DNA from: Rhizobium mongolense USDA 1844 | Lineage (GTDB): Bacteria; Pseudomonadota; Alphaproteobacteria; Rhizobiales; Rhizobiaceae | DNA: 64,000 nt | Direction of reading: 5' to 3' | NCBI RefSeq assembly: GCF_000419765.1 | Contig: NZ_ATTQ01000003.1 | Location: 248,001-312,000, forward strand | Shown here: in pieces, positions 26,784-34,599 of the stretch | How positions within the stretch are numbered: position 1 is the stretch's first letter | Layout of the letters: each line of letters opens with the position of its first letter | Translations under genes and position numbers: made by a program | The notes under the pieces: model-generated | The model's input: only the letters and a program-made list of their open reading frames with translations | Told to the model about the DNA's origin: nothing | Database searches by the model: none

Positions 26784-27707
26784 ATGAAGAAGCTGCTCAT
26801 AACGACCGCGTTTTGCCTTCTCGCCGCGCCGGCCTTTGCTGGGACGCGCGTGGCGGTGACAATGACGTCGTTCGATAACCCATTTCTGACGATTCTGCTG
26901 AACGGAATCCGCGATGAAGCAAAACGGGAGAAAAATGTCGAACTCCTCACAGAGGACGCCCAACTCGACCCTGCGAAACAGCTCAACCAAATCCAAAACT
27001 TCATTGCCAACGGTGTTGATGCAATCATCGTGAATGCCGTTGACGGCGACTCGACGGCCGCGATCACACGGGCGGCAGCTGATGCAAAGATCCCGCTCGT
27101 CTACGTCAACCATCCGCCGGCCGAACTCGCTTCGGGATTGCCGGAAGGGGCAGCCTTTGTCGGTTCCAACGAACTCGATTCCGGCACGATGGAAGCGAAA
27201 GCCGCCTGCAAGCTTCTGGGCGGCAAAGGTCGCGCCGTAATTCTGATGGGGCCGCTTGAAAACCATGCAGCCCTTGTGCGCACAAAGGATGTAGAGGCCG
27301 TCTTTTCTCAACCCGATTGCCGGATCGATATCGTCGAAAAGCAGACAGCGAACTGGAACAGGACCCAGGCGCAGGATATCGTGTCTTCCTGGCTGACGGC
27401 TGGGCTGAAGTTCGATGCGGTGGTTGCCAATAATGACGAGATGGCCATTGGCGCGGCTCAGGCTTTGAAGGCGGCTGGCGTCGCGATGAACGACCTTGTC
27501 ATCACCGGCATCGATGCTACGCCAGATGGACTGGCCGCCATGAAGGCCGGAGACATCGACGCGACAGTTTTCCAGAACGCAACAAAGCAAGGCGAAGCCG
27601 CAGTCCAGACGGCTGTCAAGTTGGCAGGAAAGCAGGCCAGCGAGCGCACCCTTTGGGTACCGTTCGAACTCGTCACCCCCGACAACATGGCCGCCTACCA
27701 AAAATGA
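26784..27707 (+). CDS. Sugar/cyclitol ABC transporter substrate-binding protein 2
   Basis: A 307-residue paralogue of the first binding protein in this operon: TSFDNPFLTILLNGIRDEAK, QIQNFIANGVDAIIVNAVD, VEKQTANWNRTQ and ANNDEMAIGAAQALKAAG align throughout. The signal peptide is MKKLLITTAFCLLAAPAFA. The start at 26784 is fixed by that signal peptide. A second binding protein in one operon suggests two related ligands or a duplicated high-affinity receptor. Confidence 0.9.
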   Translation: MKKLLITTAFCLLAAPAFAGTRVAVTMTSFDNPFLTILLNGIRDEAKREKNVELLTEDAQLDPAKQLNQIQNFIANGVDAIIVNAVDGDSTAAITRAAADAKIPLVYVNHPPAELASGLPEGAAFVGSNELDSGTMEAKAACKLLGGKGRAVILMGPLENHAALVRTKDVEAVFSQPDCRIDIVEKQTANWNRTQAQDIVSSWLTAGLKFDAVVANNDEMAIGAAQALKAAGVAMNDLVITGIDATPDGLAAMKAGDIDATVFQNATKQGEAAVQTAVKLAGKQASERTLWVPFELVTPDNMAAYQK

Positions 27708-27712
27708 CGGCC

Positions 27713-27748
27713 GGGCCGCGGTCGATCTCCTCCCGGATCCCGCGGCCC
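27713..27748 (+). terminator. Hairpin after second binding-protein gene
   Basis: Perfect nine-base arms GGGCCGCGG and CCGCGGCCC flank an 18-base loop, five bases after the stop codon of the second binding protein. Without a T tract it is probably a stability or partial-termination element between transporter and enzyme genes. Confidence 0.55.
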
Positions 27749-27800
27749 CACCAATCGACGCCTTCTAAGGCATGTCGCTAAAACACGAAGGAACCAACAT

Positions 27801-28700
27801 ATGCGTATCGCCCTTGACCCGTTTATGCATCGTCATCTCAGCCTCGAAGAGCTGCCGCGGAAGGTCCGTGAGCTCGGCTATGAATGGATTGAACTTAGCC
27901 CCCGCGCCGATTTTCTGGAGTGGTTCAAGACTCCACGGGTTTTCCCGCAGCGTATCAAAACCTTCAAGAAAGCGCTGGCCGCCGAGGGCGTGAAGATCGC
28001 CTCACTCTTGCCGATGTATCGCTGGGCCTCGAATGACGAGACCGAGCGTCAGGCCGCTGTGCGTCACTGGAAGCGCGCCATCGAAATCGCGGCGGAGATG
28101 GAAGTCGATACGATGAACTCGGAATTCGGGCGTGGTCCGCACCCCGACAAGGGCTCGTGCTACTGCTGCCACACCGGGTCGATGATCGAGGCCTGTGAAG
28201 ACGCATGGTGGCGCTCGATGGAGGAACTTGTACCGATCTTCGAACGTGAGAACATCAACTTACACGTCGAGCCGCATCCCGAAGACTGGTGCGAAACCTT
28301 GCAGCCCGCGCTCGACATCATCCGCACGGTGAATTCGAAGAACGTCAAGTTCCTCTATTGCGCCCCGCACACCTTTTACTTTGGCGATGATACCAAGGCG
28401 ATGCTGCGCGAGGCCAAGGACGTTCTCGCGCACGTTCATGTGGGCGATACATTCAATCACAAAGCGTCTTCGGGTCTGCGCTATATTCTCAACCCGCCGG
28501 GTACCCAAGCGCGTGTTCACCAACATCTCAATATCGGCCAAGGCGAGGTTCCCTGGGACGACTTCTTCGGCACGCTCGCCGATATCGGCTTCGACGGTAT
28601 TATGACCTCCTGCGTCTTCGCCTGGGAGGACAAGGCGGACGAGTCCGGACGGTTCATGTGTAGCGAAATGAACAATTACATCAAAAAGTACCGAAAGTGA
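27801..28700 (+). CDS. iolH: Sugar phosphate isomerase/epimerase, IolH-like
   Basis: A 299-residue TIM-barrel protein of the AP-endonuclease-2/xylose-isomerase-like superfamily. [19 protein letters not shown], the stretch around [36 protein letters not shown] and [18 protein letters not shown] match IolH of B. subtilis as I remember it; rhizopine-locus MocC-type proteins belong to the same group. The biochemical role of IolH is unclear. It is followed after 10 bases by an IolG-like dehydrogenase and then an IolI-like isomerase, so inositol-type cyclitol catabolism is the best inference. Confidence 0.8.
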   Translation: MRIALDPFMHRHLSLEELPRKVRELGYEWIELSPRADFLEWFKTPRVFPQRIKTFKKALAAEGVKIASLLPMYRWASNDETERQAAVRHWKRAIEIAAEMEVDTMNSEFGRGPHPDKGSCYCCHTGSMIEACEDAWWRSMEELVPIFERENINLHVEPHPEDWCETLQPALDIIRTVNSKNVKFLYCAPHTFYFGDDTKAMLREAKDVLAHVHVGDTFNHKASSGLRYILNPPGTQARVHQHLNIGQGEVPWDDFFGTLADIGFDGIMTSCVFAWEDKADESGRFMCSEMNNYIKKYRK

Positions 28701-28710
28701 GGCTTTCCAA

Positions 28711-29721
28711 ATGACTGTTAGAATAGGTGTCATCGGCACCGGTGCAATCGGCCGAGACCATGCACGCCGTATCAATCAGGTTCTTGGGGGGGCGACAGTC
28801 GTCGCGTTGAGTGACGTGAACCGCGCCTCGGCCGAAGCCGTGAAAAGCGACATTGCGCCTGATGCTGCAATTTTCACCACCGGGGAGGAACTGATTTCCT
28901 CACCCGATGTTGACGCTGTGCTTGTCACATCTTGGGGTGCCACTCACGAACAATATGTACTGGCGGCGATCGCTGCCGGTAAGCCATGCTTCTGCGAAAA
29001 GCCTCTGGCGACGACCGCCGACGGCGCCAAGCGCATCGTCGATGCCGAAGTGGCGCACGGCAAACGACTTGTACAGGTCGGTTTCATGCGCAGATATGAT
29101 GCGGGTTATGTCGCCCTGAAGCAGTTCGTGGATACCAAGATCGGTGCGCCGATCATGGTTCATGCCGCCCATCGCAACCCAGCCGTCCCCGAGCAGTATG
29201 TTACCCCGATGGCCATCCACGACACGATGATTCACGAAATCGACGTGCTGCGCTGGCTGTTGGATGACGACTACATTTCCGCTCGTGTGCTGTTTCCGCG
29301 TTCGGCAGCGCGCAGTCATGCCAAGCTTAGGGATCCCCAGATTGTCATTCTGGAGACTGCGAAGGGAACGATCATCGATGTCGAAATCTTCGTCAACTGC
29401 CACTACGGCTACGACATTCAGTGCGAGGTCGTTGGCGAAGACGGTGTCGCCACTCTGCCTGAGCCGATGGCAATCCAGACGCGTCTCGGCGCCAAGCTTC
29501 AAAACGATATCCTCACCGATTGGAAGGATCGCTTCATCGCCAGCTACGACGTTGAGCTGCAGGACTTCATCAACGCCGCTGCCAAAGGCACGGCGGCTGG
29601 CCCGAACTCCTGGGACGGTTATGTGGCGGCAATCACATCCGATGCCTGCGTAGCCGCGCAGGAGGCAGAGGGTGGCGCAGTCGCGATTAATCTTCCCACT
29701 CGCTCTGCGCTTTACAACTGA
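28711..29721 (+). CDS. iolG: Inositol 2-dehydrogenase, IolG family (Gfo/Idh/MocA)
   Basis: A 336-residue Gfo/Idh/MocA dehydrogenase. The NAD-binding loop is [34 protein letters not shown] contains the EKP motif with the catalytic-site lysine, and [12 protein letters not shown] plus [17 protein letters not shown] (active-site Asp and His) are close to B. subtilis IolG. Known IolG enzymes oxidise myo-inositol to scyllo-inosose, with some activity on glucose. No iolB, C, D or E is in the window, so either the product feeds a pathway encoded elsewhere or the substrate is a different cyclitol. Confidence 0.85.
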   Translation: MTVRIGVIGTGAIGRDHARRINQVLGGATVVALSDVNRASAEAVKSDIAPDAAIFTTGEELISSPDVDAVLVTSWGATHEQYVLAAIAAGKPCFCEKPLATTADGAKRIVDAEVAHGKRLVQVGFMRRYDAGYVALKQFVDTKIGAPIMVHAAHRNPAVPEQYVTPMAIHDTMIHEIDVLRWLLDDDYISARVLFPRSAARSHAKLRDPQIVILETAKGTIIDVEIFVNCHYGYDIQCEVVGEDGVATLPEPMAIQTRLGAKLQNDILTDWKDRFIASYDVELQDFINAAAKGTAAGPNSWDGYVAAITSDACVAAQEAEGGAVAINLPTRSALYN

Positions 29722-29729
29722 GGTCCTCC

Positions 29730-30515
29730 ATGCGTTTTGCCATCAACCACATCACCGCGCCCAAGCTGTCGCATGAAAACTTCTTTGCGGCGGCTCGCAA
29801 TCTCGGTCTGACGGAGGTCGAGATCCGCAACGATCTTCCCGACATCGTCGGGACGGTGAAGCCTGAAGTCGTCAAAAAGGCCGCAGCGAGCGCCGGCGTC
29901 ACGATCATCTCGATTAACGCGCTCTATCCATTCAACGTCTGGTCGGGTGAATTACCGAAGAAGGCTATGGCGTTCGCCGACTATGCGGCCGCTTCCGGCG
30001 CCAAGGCGCTTGTCATGTGCCCGCTAAACGACGGCACGAAGGTGTCGTTCGATGATCTCGTCGCGGCGCTGAAGGCCATGAAGCCCATCCTTGAGGAGCG
30101 CGGACTGACGGGCCTGGTCGAACCTCTCGGCTTTCCGATCTCCTCGCTGCGGACCAAGAAGGAAGCTCTTCGCGCCATCGACGCGGCTGAAGGAGGCGGC
30201 ATCTATAAACTCGTGCACGATACCTTCCATCACCACCTGGCCGGCGAGATAGAGTTCTTCCCGGAAAGGACGGGTCTGGTCCACATCTCGGGCGTCGTCG
30301 ATCCAAATGTCGCCGTGGACGACATGCTCGACGCCCACCGCGTGCTCGTCGATGCCAAAGATCGGCTGGAGAACATTCCGCAGATCAAGGCGCTCATCGC
30401 CGCAGGCTTCGACGGCCCCTACAGCTTCGAGCCTTTTGCCGAGGAAGTGCATGCACTGGCAGATCCGGAAACCGCCGTGCGCGAGAGCATCAGCTACGTC
30501 TCGGGCAAGCTCTGA
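29730..30515 (+). CDS. iolI: TIM-barrel isomerase, IolI-like
   Basis: A 261-residue AP-endonuclease-2/xylose-isomerase-like protein. ITIISINALYPFNVW aligns with the ALNALVFFN region of IolI; LVEPLGFPISSLRTK holds the first metal glutamate, and KLVHDTFHHHLAG and GLVHISGVVDP hold further metal ligands. IolI interconverts inososes. The gene is eight bases after the IolG-like gene and ends in a strong hairpin, so it closes the operon. Exact substrate specificity is inferred from neighbours. Confidence 0.75.
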   Translation: MRFAINHITAPKLSHENFFAAARNLGLTEVEIRNDLPDIVGTVKPEVVKKAAASAGVTIISINALYPFNVWSGELPKKAMAFADYAAASGAKALVMCPLNDGTKVSFDDLVAALKAMKPILEERGLTGLVEPLGFPISSLRTKKEALRAIDAAEGGGIYKLVHDTFHHHLAGEIEFFPERTGLVHISGVVDPNVAVDDMLDAHRVLVDAKDRLENIPQIKALIAAGFDGPYSFEPFAEEVHALADPETAVRESISYVSGKL

Positions 30516-30526
30516 GCCGACAACCC

Positions 30527-30556
30527 GCTGCCCGCGCCTCGAGCGGCGCGGGCAGC
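30527..30556 (+). terminator. Operon-end hairpin
   Basis: Perfect 12-base arms GCTGCCCGCGCC and GGCGCGGGCAGC around a six-base loop start 11 bases after the isomerase stop. It is very stable, but only a mixed sequence follows instead of a T tract. It probably ends the plus-strand operon. Confidence 0.7.
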
Positions 30557-30793
30557 ATGCACGTTAGGCAATTGCAGCCGGGGGCCGGAGGAAGAAATGA
30601 ACAAGTCTGACGGACACCAACTTTTCGCCATTGTCGGAACTCGCTTCGGTGAGGTTCAGGGTGGTCGAGTCGGGCCATGATGGGCTCTTGCTCGCCACGG
30701 CTGGGATCGCGCTCAGCGAAGCCTTGGCAATCTGCACGCGACAGACCCGACAGAACGCAGCGAACACTATACAACCCGCCGCTTCTTTGAGTC

Positions 30794-31840
30794 TTATTCG
30801 GTCAGCCCCGCTTCGGTGAAGCTTATACCGATAGCATTCCGGATCGCGTCGAGTGTTTCCATCGTCCCAAGCGATGCATCCAGCGGCCGGCAGACGCTTT
30901 CCAGTTGTCCTTCCGAAATCGCCCATGCGACGGCCGCAGCTTCATAGTAGAGGCCCTCGAAATGCGCGCCCCTGGGCTCGCCATATTGGAGCCGGGCGGA
31001 TCCATCCAATGACCAGACTTCGAAGGAGCCAGGCAGGTGGAATTCCGTATTGAACCGGATCGACCCACTGGTTCCGACGATGGCAGCGTTCGTCGGGGTG
31101 AAGCCGTAGAGCGTGGTCGACATCGTGCCAAGCGCTCCTCTGGCGTTGGCGAGAACGACCGACAGCTGCCCGTTGACGCCGGCGGAATCGGCCTGTCCGA
31201 TGCCTACGACCTTCTTTGGCACGCCAAGAAGTTTTGCCAGCAGCGAGACCGGATAGGTGCCGAGGTCAAGAAGTGGTCCGCCGGCAAGGCGCGCGTCGAA
31301 AGTACGGTGATTGCGCGGCAGATATTCGCCGTACTCGGTGTAAACAGACAGGATGTCTCCGATTGCTCCAGCATCCAGCAGCTGTTGCAGCACATCGAAT
31401 TTCGGCAGGAAATAGGTCCACAGGGCTTCTGCGAAGAAAACCCCTTTGCGGCGGGCGGCTTCGACCATGCCTTCGGCCTGTGCGCAGTTGAGTGCCATAG
31501 GCTTCTCGACGAGCACATGTTTCCCCGCCTCGATCGCCAACAGCACATGTGCGTGATGCAGATTGTGCGGCGTCGCTACATAGATGACGTCAAGATCGTC
31601 GGCGGTGACGAGCGCCTCGTAGCTGTCATAGGCCCGTGCGATCCCCCACTGCGCGGCAAATGCATCCGCCGCGGCGCGCGATCGCGAACCGACGGCGGCG
31701 ATATCCTGCCGCGTATGAGCCTTGACCGATTCCGCGAACTTGGCGGCGATCCAGCCGGAGCCGAGAATGCCCCAGCGAAGCGGCGGGGCGTCCATGGCGG
31801 GCAGGGTCCGCGCGGCGGGCAGGGTTTGCGGAAACGACAT
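30794..31840 (-). CDS. Gfo/Idh/MocA family dehydrogenase
   Basis: A 348-residue NAD(P)-dependent oxidoreductase. WGILGSGWIAAKFAESV is the nucleotide-binding loop, GKHVLVEKPMALNCAQAEGM carries the EKP motif, and GGPLLDLGTYPVSLL marks the C-terminal domain of the trans-dihydrodiol/glucose-fructose oxidoreductase branch. ATG 31840 and an internal ATG at residue 16 are both possible starts. It is 38 bases downstream of another Gfo/Idh gene on the same strand, so the pair are probably co-transcribed and may oxidise a sugar or its keto form. Confidence 0.85.
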   Translation of the reverse strand: MSFPQTLPAARTLPAMDAPPLRWGILGSGWIAAKFAESVKAHTRQDIAAVGSRSRAAADAFAAQWGIARAYDSYEALVTADDLDVIYVATPHNLHHAHVLLAIEAGKHVLVEKPMALNCAQAEGMVEAARRKGVFFAEALWTYFLPKFDVLQQLLDAGAIGDILSVYTEYGEYLPRNHRTFDARLAGGPLLDLGTYPVSLLAKLLGVPKKVVGIGQADSAGVNGQLSVVLANARGALGTMSTTLYGFTPTNAAIVGTSGSIRFNTEFHLPGSFEVWSLDGSARLQYGEPRGAHFEGLYYEAAAVAWAISEGQLESVCRPLDASLGTMETLDAIRNAIGISFTEAGLTE

Positions 31841-31878
31841 GTCTTTTTATCCTCCCATGATCAGTGAGCGCCCGTCGC

Positions 31879-33051
31879 TCAGCCGGCGATCCGCTGCCAG
31901 GTCTTCTTCTCCAGCGACCGTTCTATGGCGTCGATGATGCGCTCGTTGGCAAGGCCGAACTCGAAGTTCGGAAAGCAGTCCGGCGCGTTGACGATGCCCT
32001 CGATCAAGTCGCGCACCTCGATGACCTTGACGTCGAAGTAGCCGAGGCCACCGCCGGCGAAGTCGAAGCCGAAGAAGGCGGAAAACTGCGGAACCTGACT
32101 GCCGGCATAGATCGTCTTGAAACCGCGGTCGGGCTTCGCATCGCTGAAGCGCGCGATCTTCAGCTCGTTGAACCGCTCGCCGTCCATGATGATCGTGCCT
32201 TCCGTGCCCGACACTTCCCAGTAGATGCCGAAGACCTTTCCCGCTGCCACGCGCGACGCTTCGATCGTGCCGCCGGCGCCGCTTTTGAAGCGAACGAGCG
32301 TCTGGATCTGATCCTCGTTTTCCACCACCGCGCGCGGTGCGTCGCTACCGGCCCTTGCACCGTAGCCGGAGCCGCCTTGCGGAATCGGCCGCGTCGGAAA
32401 GAAGGTCTGCGTCTGCGCGATGACATTGTCGACGTCGCCCATCAGATACTGCGCGACGGAAATCACATGGCTGCCGAGGTCGCCGAGCGCGCCGGAGCCG
32501 GCGTCCTTGCGCGAGCAGCGCCACGAAAACGGCAGGTCCGGATCGTTGAAGAACCCCTGGTCGAACCAGCCCCGGAACCGCATCGGCACTCCGATGTCGC
32601 CCCTGTTGATCAAGTGCTTGGCGAGCATGGCGGCGGGCGTCTTGATATTGTTGAAGGCGACCATGGTCTTGACGCCCTTGCGCCTTGCGGCGGCGGCCAT
32701 CTCTTCGGCTTGCGCCAGCGTAACCGAGAGAGGCTTTTCGCAATAGACATGCTTGCCGGCCGCAATTGCGGCGAGCGCCATTTCATGATGCATGGCGTTG
32801 GGCGAGGTAATGTCGACGATGTCCACCTCGGGGTCCTCGACCAGCTTGCGCCAGTCGCCCGTGCTCCTCTCGAAACCGTAGCGGGCAGCGGCCCCGGCCG
32901 CCAGCTCCTCGGTGGCATCGGCCAGCAGGCAGAGGCGCAAAATGGCGGGCAGGTCGCGGTAGAGCACGCCCGCGCGGCGATAGGCATCGGCATGGGCCTG
33001 CCCCATGAATCCGGAGCCGATCAGGCCGATGTTAAGGAGTGTCTTGCCCAT
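31879..33051 (-). CDS. Gfo/Idh/MocA family dehydrogenase
   Basis: A 390-residue oxidoreductase. The start is ATG 33051 (MGKTLLNIGLIGSGFMGQAH) with a GGGAGA site. GKHVYCEKPLSVTLAQAEEM carries the EKP motif and GSGALGDLGSHVISVAQYL the C-terminal-domain signature. The upstream extension of the open frame is basic and proline-rich and is not part of the family. A short C-terminal fragment of another gene lies 22 bases upstream, suggesting that a longer sugar operon was cut here. Confidence 0.87.
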   Translation of the reverse strand: MGKTLLNIGLIGSGFMGQAHADAYRRAGVLYRDLPAILRLCLLADATEELAAGAAARYGFERSTGDWRKLVEDPEVDIVDITSPNAMHHEMALAAIAAGKHVYCEKPLSVTLAQAEEMAAAARRKGVKTMVAFNNIKTPAAMLAKHLINRGDIGVPMRFRGWFDQGFFNDPDLPFSWRCSRKDAGSGALGDLGSHVISVAQYLMGDVDNVIAQTQTFFPTRPIPQGGSGYGARAGSDAPRAVVENEDQIQTLVRFKSGAGGTIEASRVAAGKVFGIYWEVSGTEGTIIMDGERFNELKIARFSDAKPDRGFKTIYAGSQVPQFSAFFGFDFAGGGLGYFDVKVIEVRDLIEGIVNAPDCFPNFEFGLANERIIDAIERSLEKKTWQRIAG

Positions 33052-33360
33052 AATTTTCTCCCGATGAAGCTGCTCAGGCAGCAAAGGTGTCGAGGATGTG
33101 GTGGAAGGCCGCGGTGACGGCCGGCAGCGGCGGGGCAAGCGATGAACGTCAACGGTCCATCATGATACAAAACGAGCCTCCGCTGCAGTTCACAGCTGAT
33201 CCAAGGTTAGCCTTATTGCAACATTCTACTGCACGTATCGCGCGCAGCCAGCTCTCCCCCCTTGTCCATGGCTATGATGCGCCTAGATCACCACAAGAAG
33301 GGGTTGCATTCACTTTACGCTAGCCTCGCATGAGTGCCTTGCGGTTGATAATTTTCGGAC
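33052..33360. other. Intergenic region before bgsB with a possible gene tail
   Basis: On the minus strand, a frame ending in TGA at 33074-33076 reads PLPAVTAAFHHILDTFAA, which looks like the last residues of a sugar phosphate isomerase. It is open only to about 33140 before similarity is lost. The rest, from about 33150 to 33360, is AT-richer and divergent from bgsB, so it should hold the bgsBA promoter. No clear operator was seen. Confidence 0.35.
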
Positions 33361-34599
33361 GTGCCAATGATTTGGAACCACCGCATCACCCGTATTCTGG
33401 TCGGCATATCACTGCTAGCGCTTGTGATCGTTCTTATGCTGCCCAGCCTGACTGGCTTTACCAGCCTCGACGGTACAGTGAATGCGCGATTTGCGATCGT
33501 GAACGCTCCTATCGACGGCGAGCTCGCACAAACGCCCCCAAAAGTTGGTCAGCGCGTGTTGGCAGGAGAGCCGCTCGCCTTGATACACAATGCCCGCGTG
33601 AACCGCGCAATACTGACGTCGCTGCAGGCCGACCATATGACTGCCGTCGAACATGTTACGGCGCTAAAGCGAGAACGCGATGAGCTTGTAGGGCTTCGTG
33701 ATCAGTTGGCTGTACGCATGGAAGTCTTTACGCGTACAACCATTGCCGACTTGGAGCGACAAGTTGAGATTCTAAACAAGCGGGTCAAGGTTTCCCAGGC
33801 GCAGGACAATGTCGCGCAGGTCGACTTTGACCGGCGGCTGGCGCTCGAGGCGAAGGGTATCCTCTCCACCAAGATGGTCGAGTCCGCGAAAGCCGCCTGG
33901 GAAGCGGCGGGGGGCGAACTCGAAATCAGTGGCTTGACCGTTGCGCAGCTCGAACAAAAGCTGGAAGCCGTTCGCCGGGGTGTTTTCGTTCTCGGTGACG
34001 GCCAGAACGACGTGCCCTATTCCCGCCAGCGACAGGATGAGGTGATTGTTCGTATCAACGATCTCAACACGCGCATCGCCGAAAACGAAACACGGGCCGC
34101 ACAGGCGCAAAAGCAGCTGATTGAGGAGGAAAACCGCGTCCGCAGTCTCACTTCGGCATCAGTTCCATCGCCTTTCGATGGAGTCGTATGGAGTAGCAAC
34201 GTCGTCAACGGCTCGAACCTCATCCTCAATAACGAGCTGATGCGCATCCTCGATTGCAGCGATCTGTTCGTCGATATCCTTGTTCCGGAGGTCGATTACC
34301 AAGAGATTTATCCTGGCCTTACTGCAGAGGTGCGCTTGTTAGGCGCAGGCGACGTCTTCAAAGGCGTGGTCCTATCGGTAAGAGGCAGCGCCGCGGTCGC
34401 CGAGAAGGATACCCTGGCAGCCAATCAGCCCGAAACAACCAAACGCAACGATCGAATCCGCGTGGGCCTGGCTCCCTCCGCTCTCAATACGGATTTTGCG
34501 AACTTTTGCCAGGTGGGGCGTTCTGTTCAGGTGCGCCTGCCCAAACCTGACATCCGCATATGGAACTGGGTGGAAGGCCTGTGGTTCAGTATCTCATAG
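33361..34599 (+). CDS. bgsB: Membrane fusion (HlyD-like) protein of glucan export, BgsB-like
   Basis: A 412-residue inner-membrane protein: one N-terminal transmembrane helix (ILVGISLLALVIVLMLPSL), a biotinyl-lipoyl-like hairpin (VNAPIDGELAQTPPKVGQRV), a long coiled coil (about residues 90-265) and a second lipoyl half (SVPSPFDGVVWSSNVVNG). GTG 33361 is used; ATG 33367 is equally possible. It overlaps the downstream glucan synthase gene by 40 bases. The arrangement membrane fusion protein then GT2 synthase is that of the Sinorhizobium bgsBA operon, which makes mixed-linkage (1,3)(1,4)-beta-glucan. The symbol rests on architecture and order. Confidence 0.78.
   Translation: MPMIWNHRITRILVGISLLALVIVLMLPSLTGFTSLDGTVNARFAIVNAPIDGELAQTPPKVGQRVLAGEPLALIHNARVNRAILTSLQADHMTAVEHVTALKRERDELVGLRDQLAVRMEVFTRTTIADLERQVEILNKRVKVSQAQDNVAQVDFDRRLALEAKGILSTKMVESAKAAWEAAGGELEISGLTVAQLEQKLEAVRRGVFVLGDGQNDVPYSRQRQDEVIVRINDLNTRIAENETRAAQAQKQLIEEENRVRSLTSASVPSPFDGVVWSSNVVNGSNLILNNELMRILDCSDLFVDILVPEVDYQEIYPGLTAEVRLLGAGDVFKGVVLSVRGSAAVAEKDTLAANQPETTKRNDRIRVGLAPSALNTDFANFCQVGRSVQVRLPKPDIRIWNWVEGLWFSIS

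Noticed and set aside
31864-33117. 417-codon open frame on the plus strand
   Set aside because: It is antisense to a clear Gfo/Idh dehydrogenase gene and its translation has no family similarity; long antisense frames are expected in GC-rich DNA.
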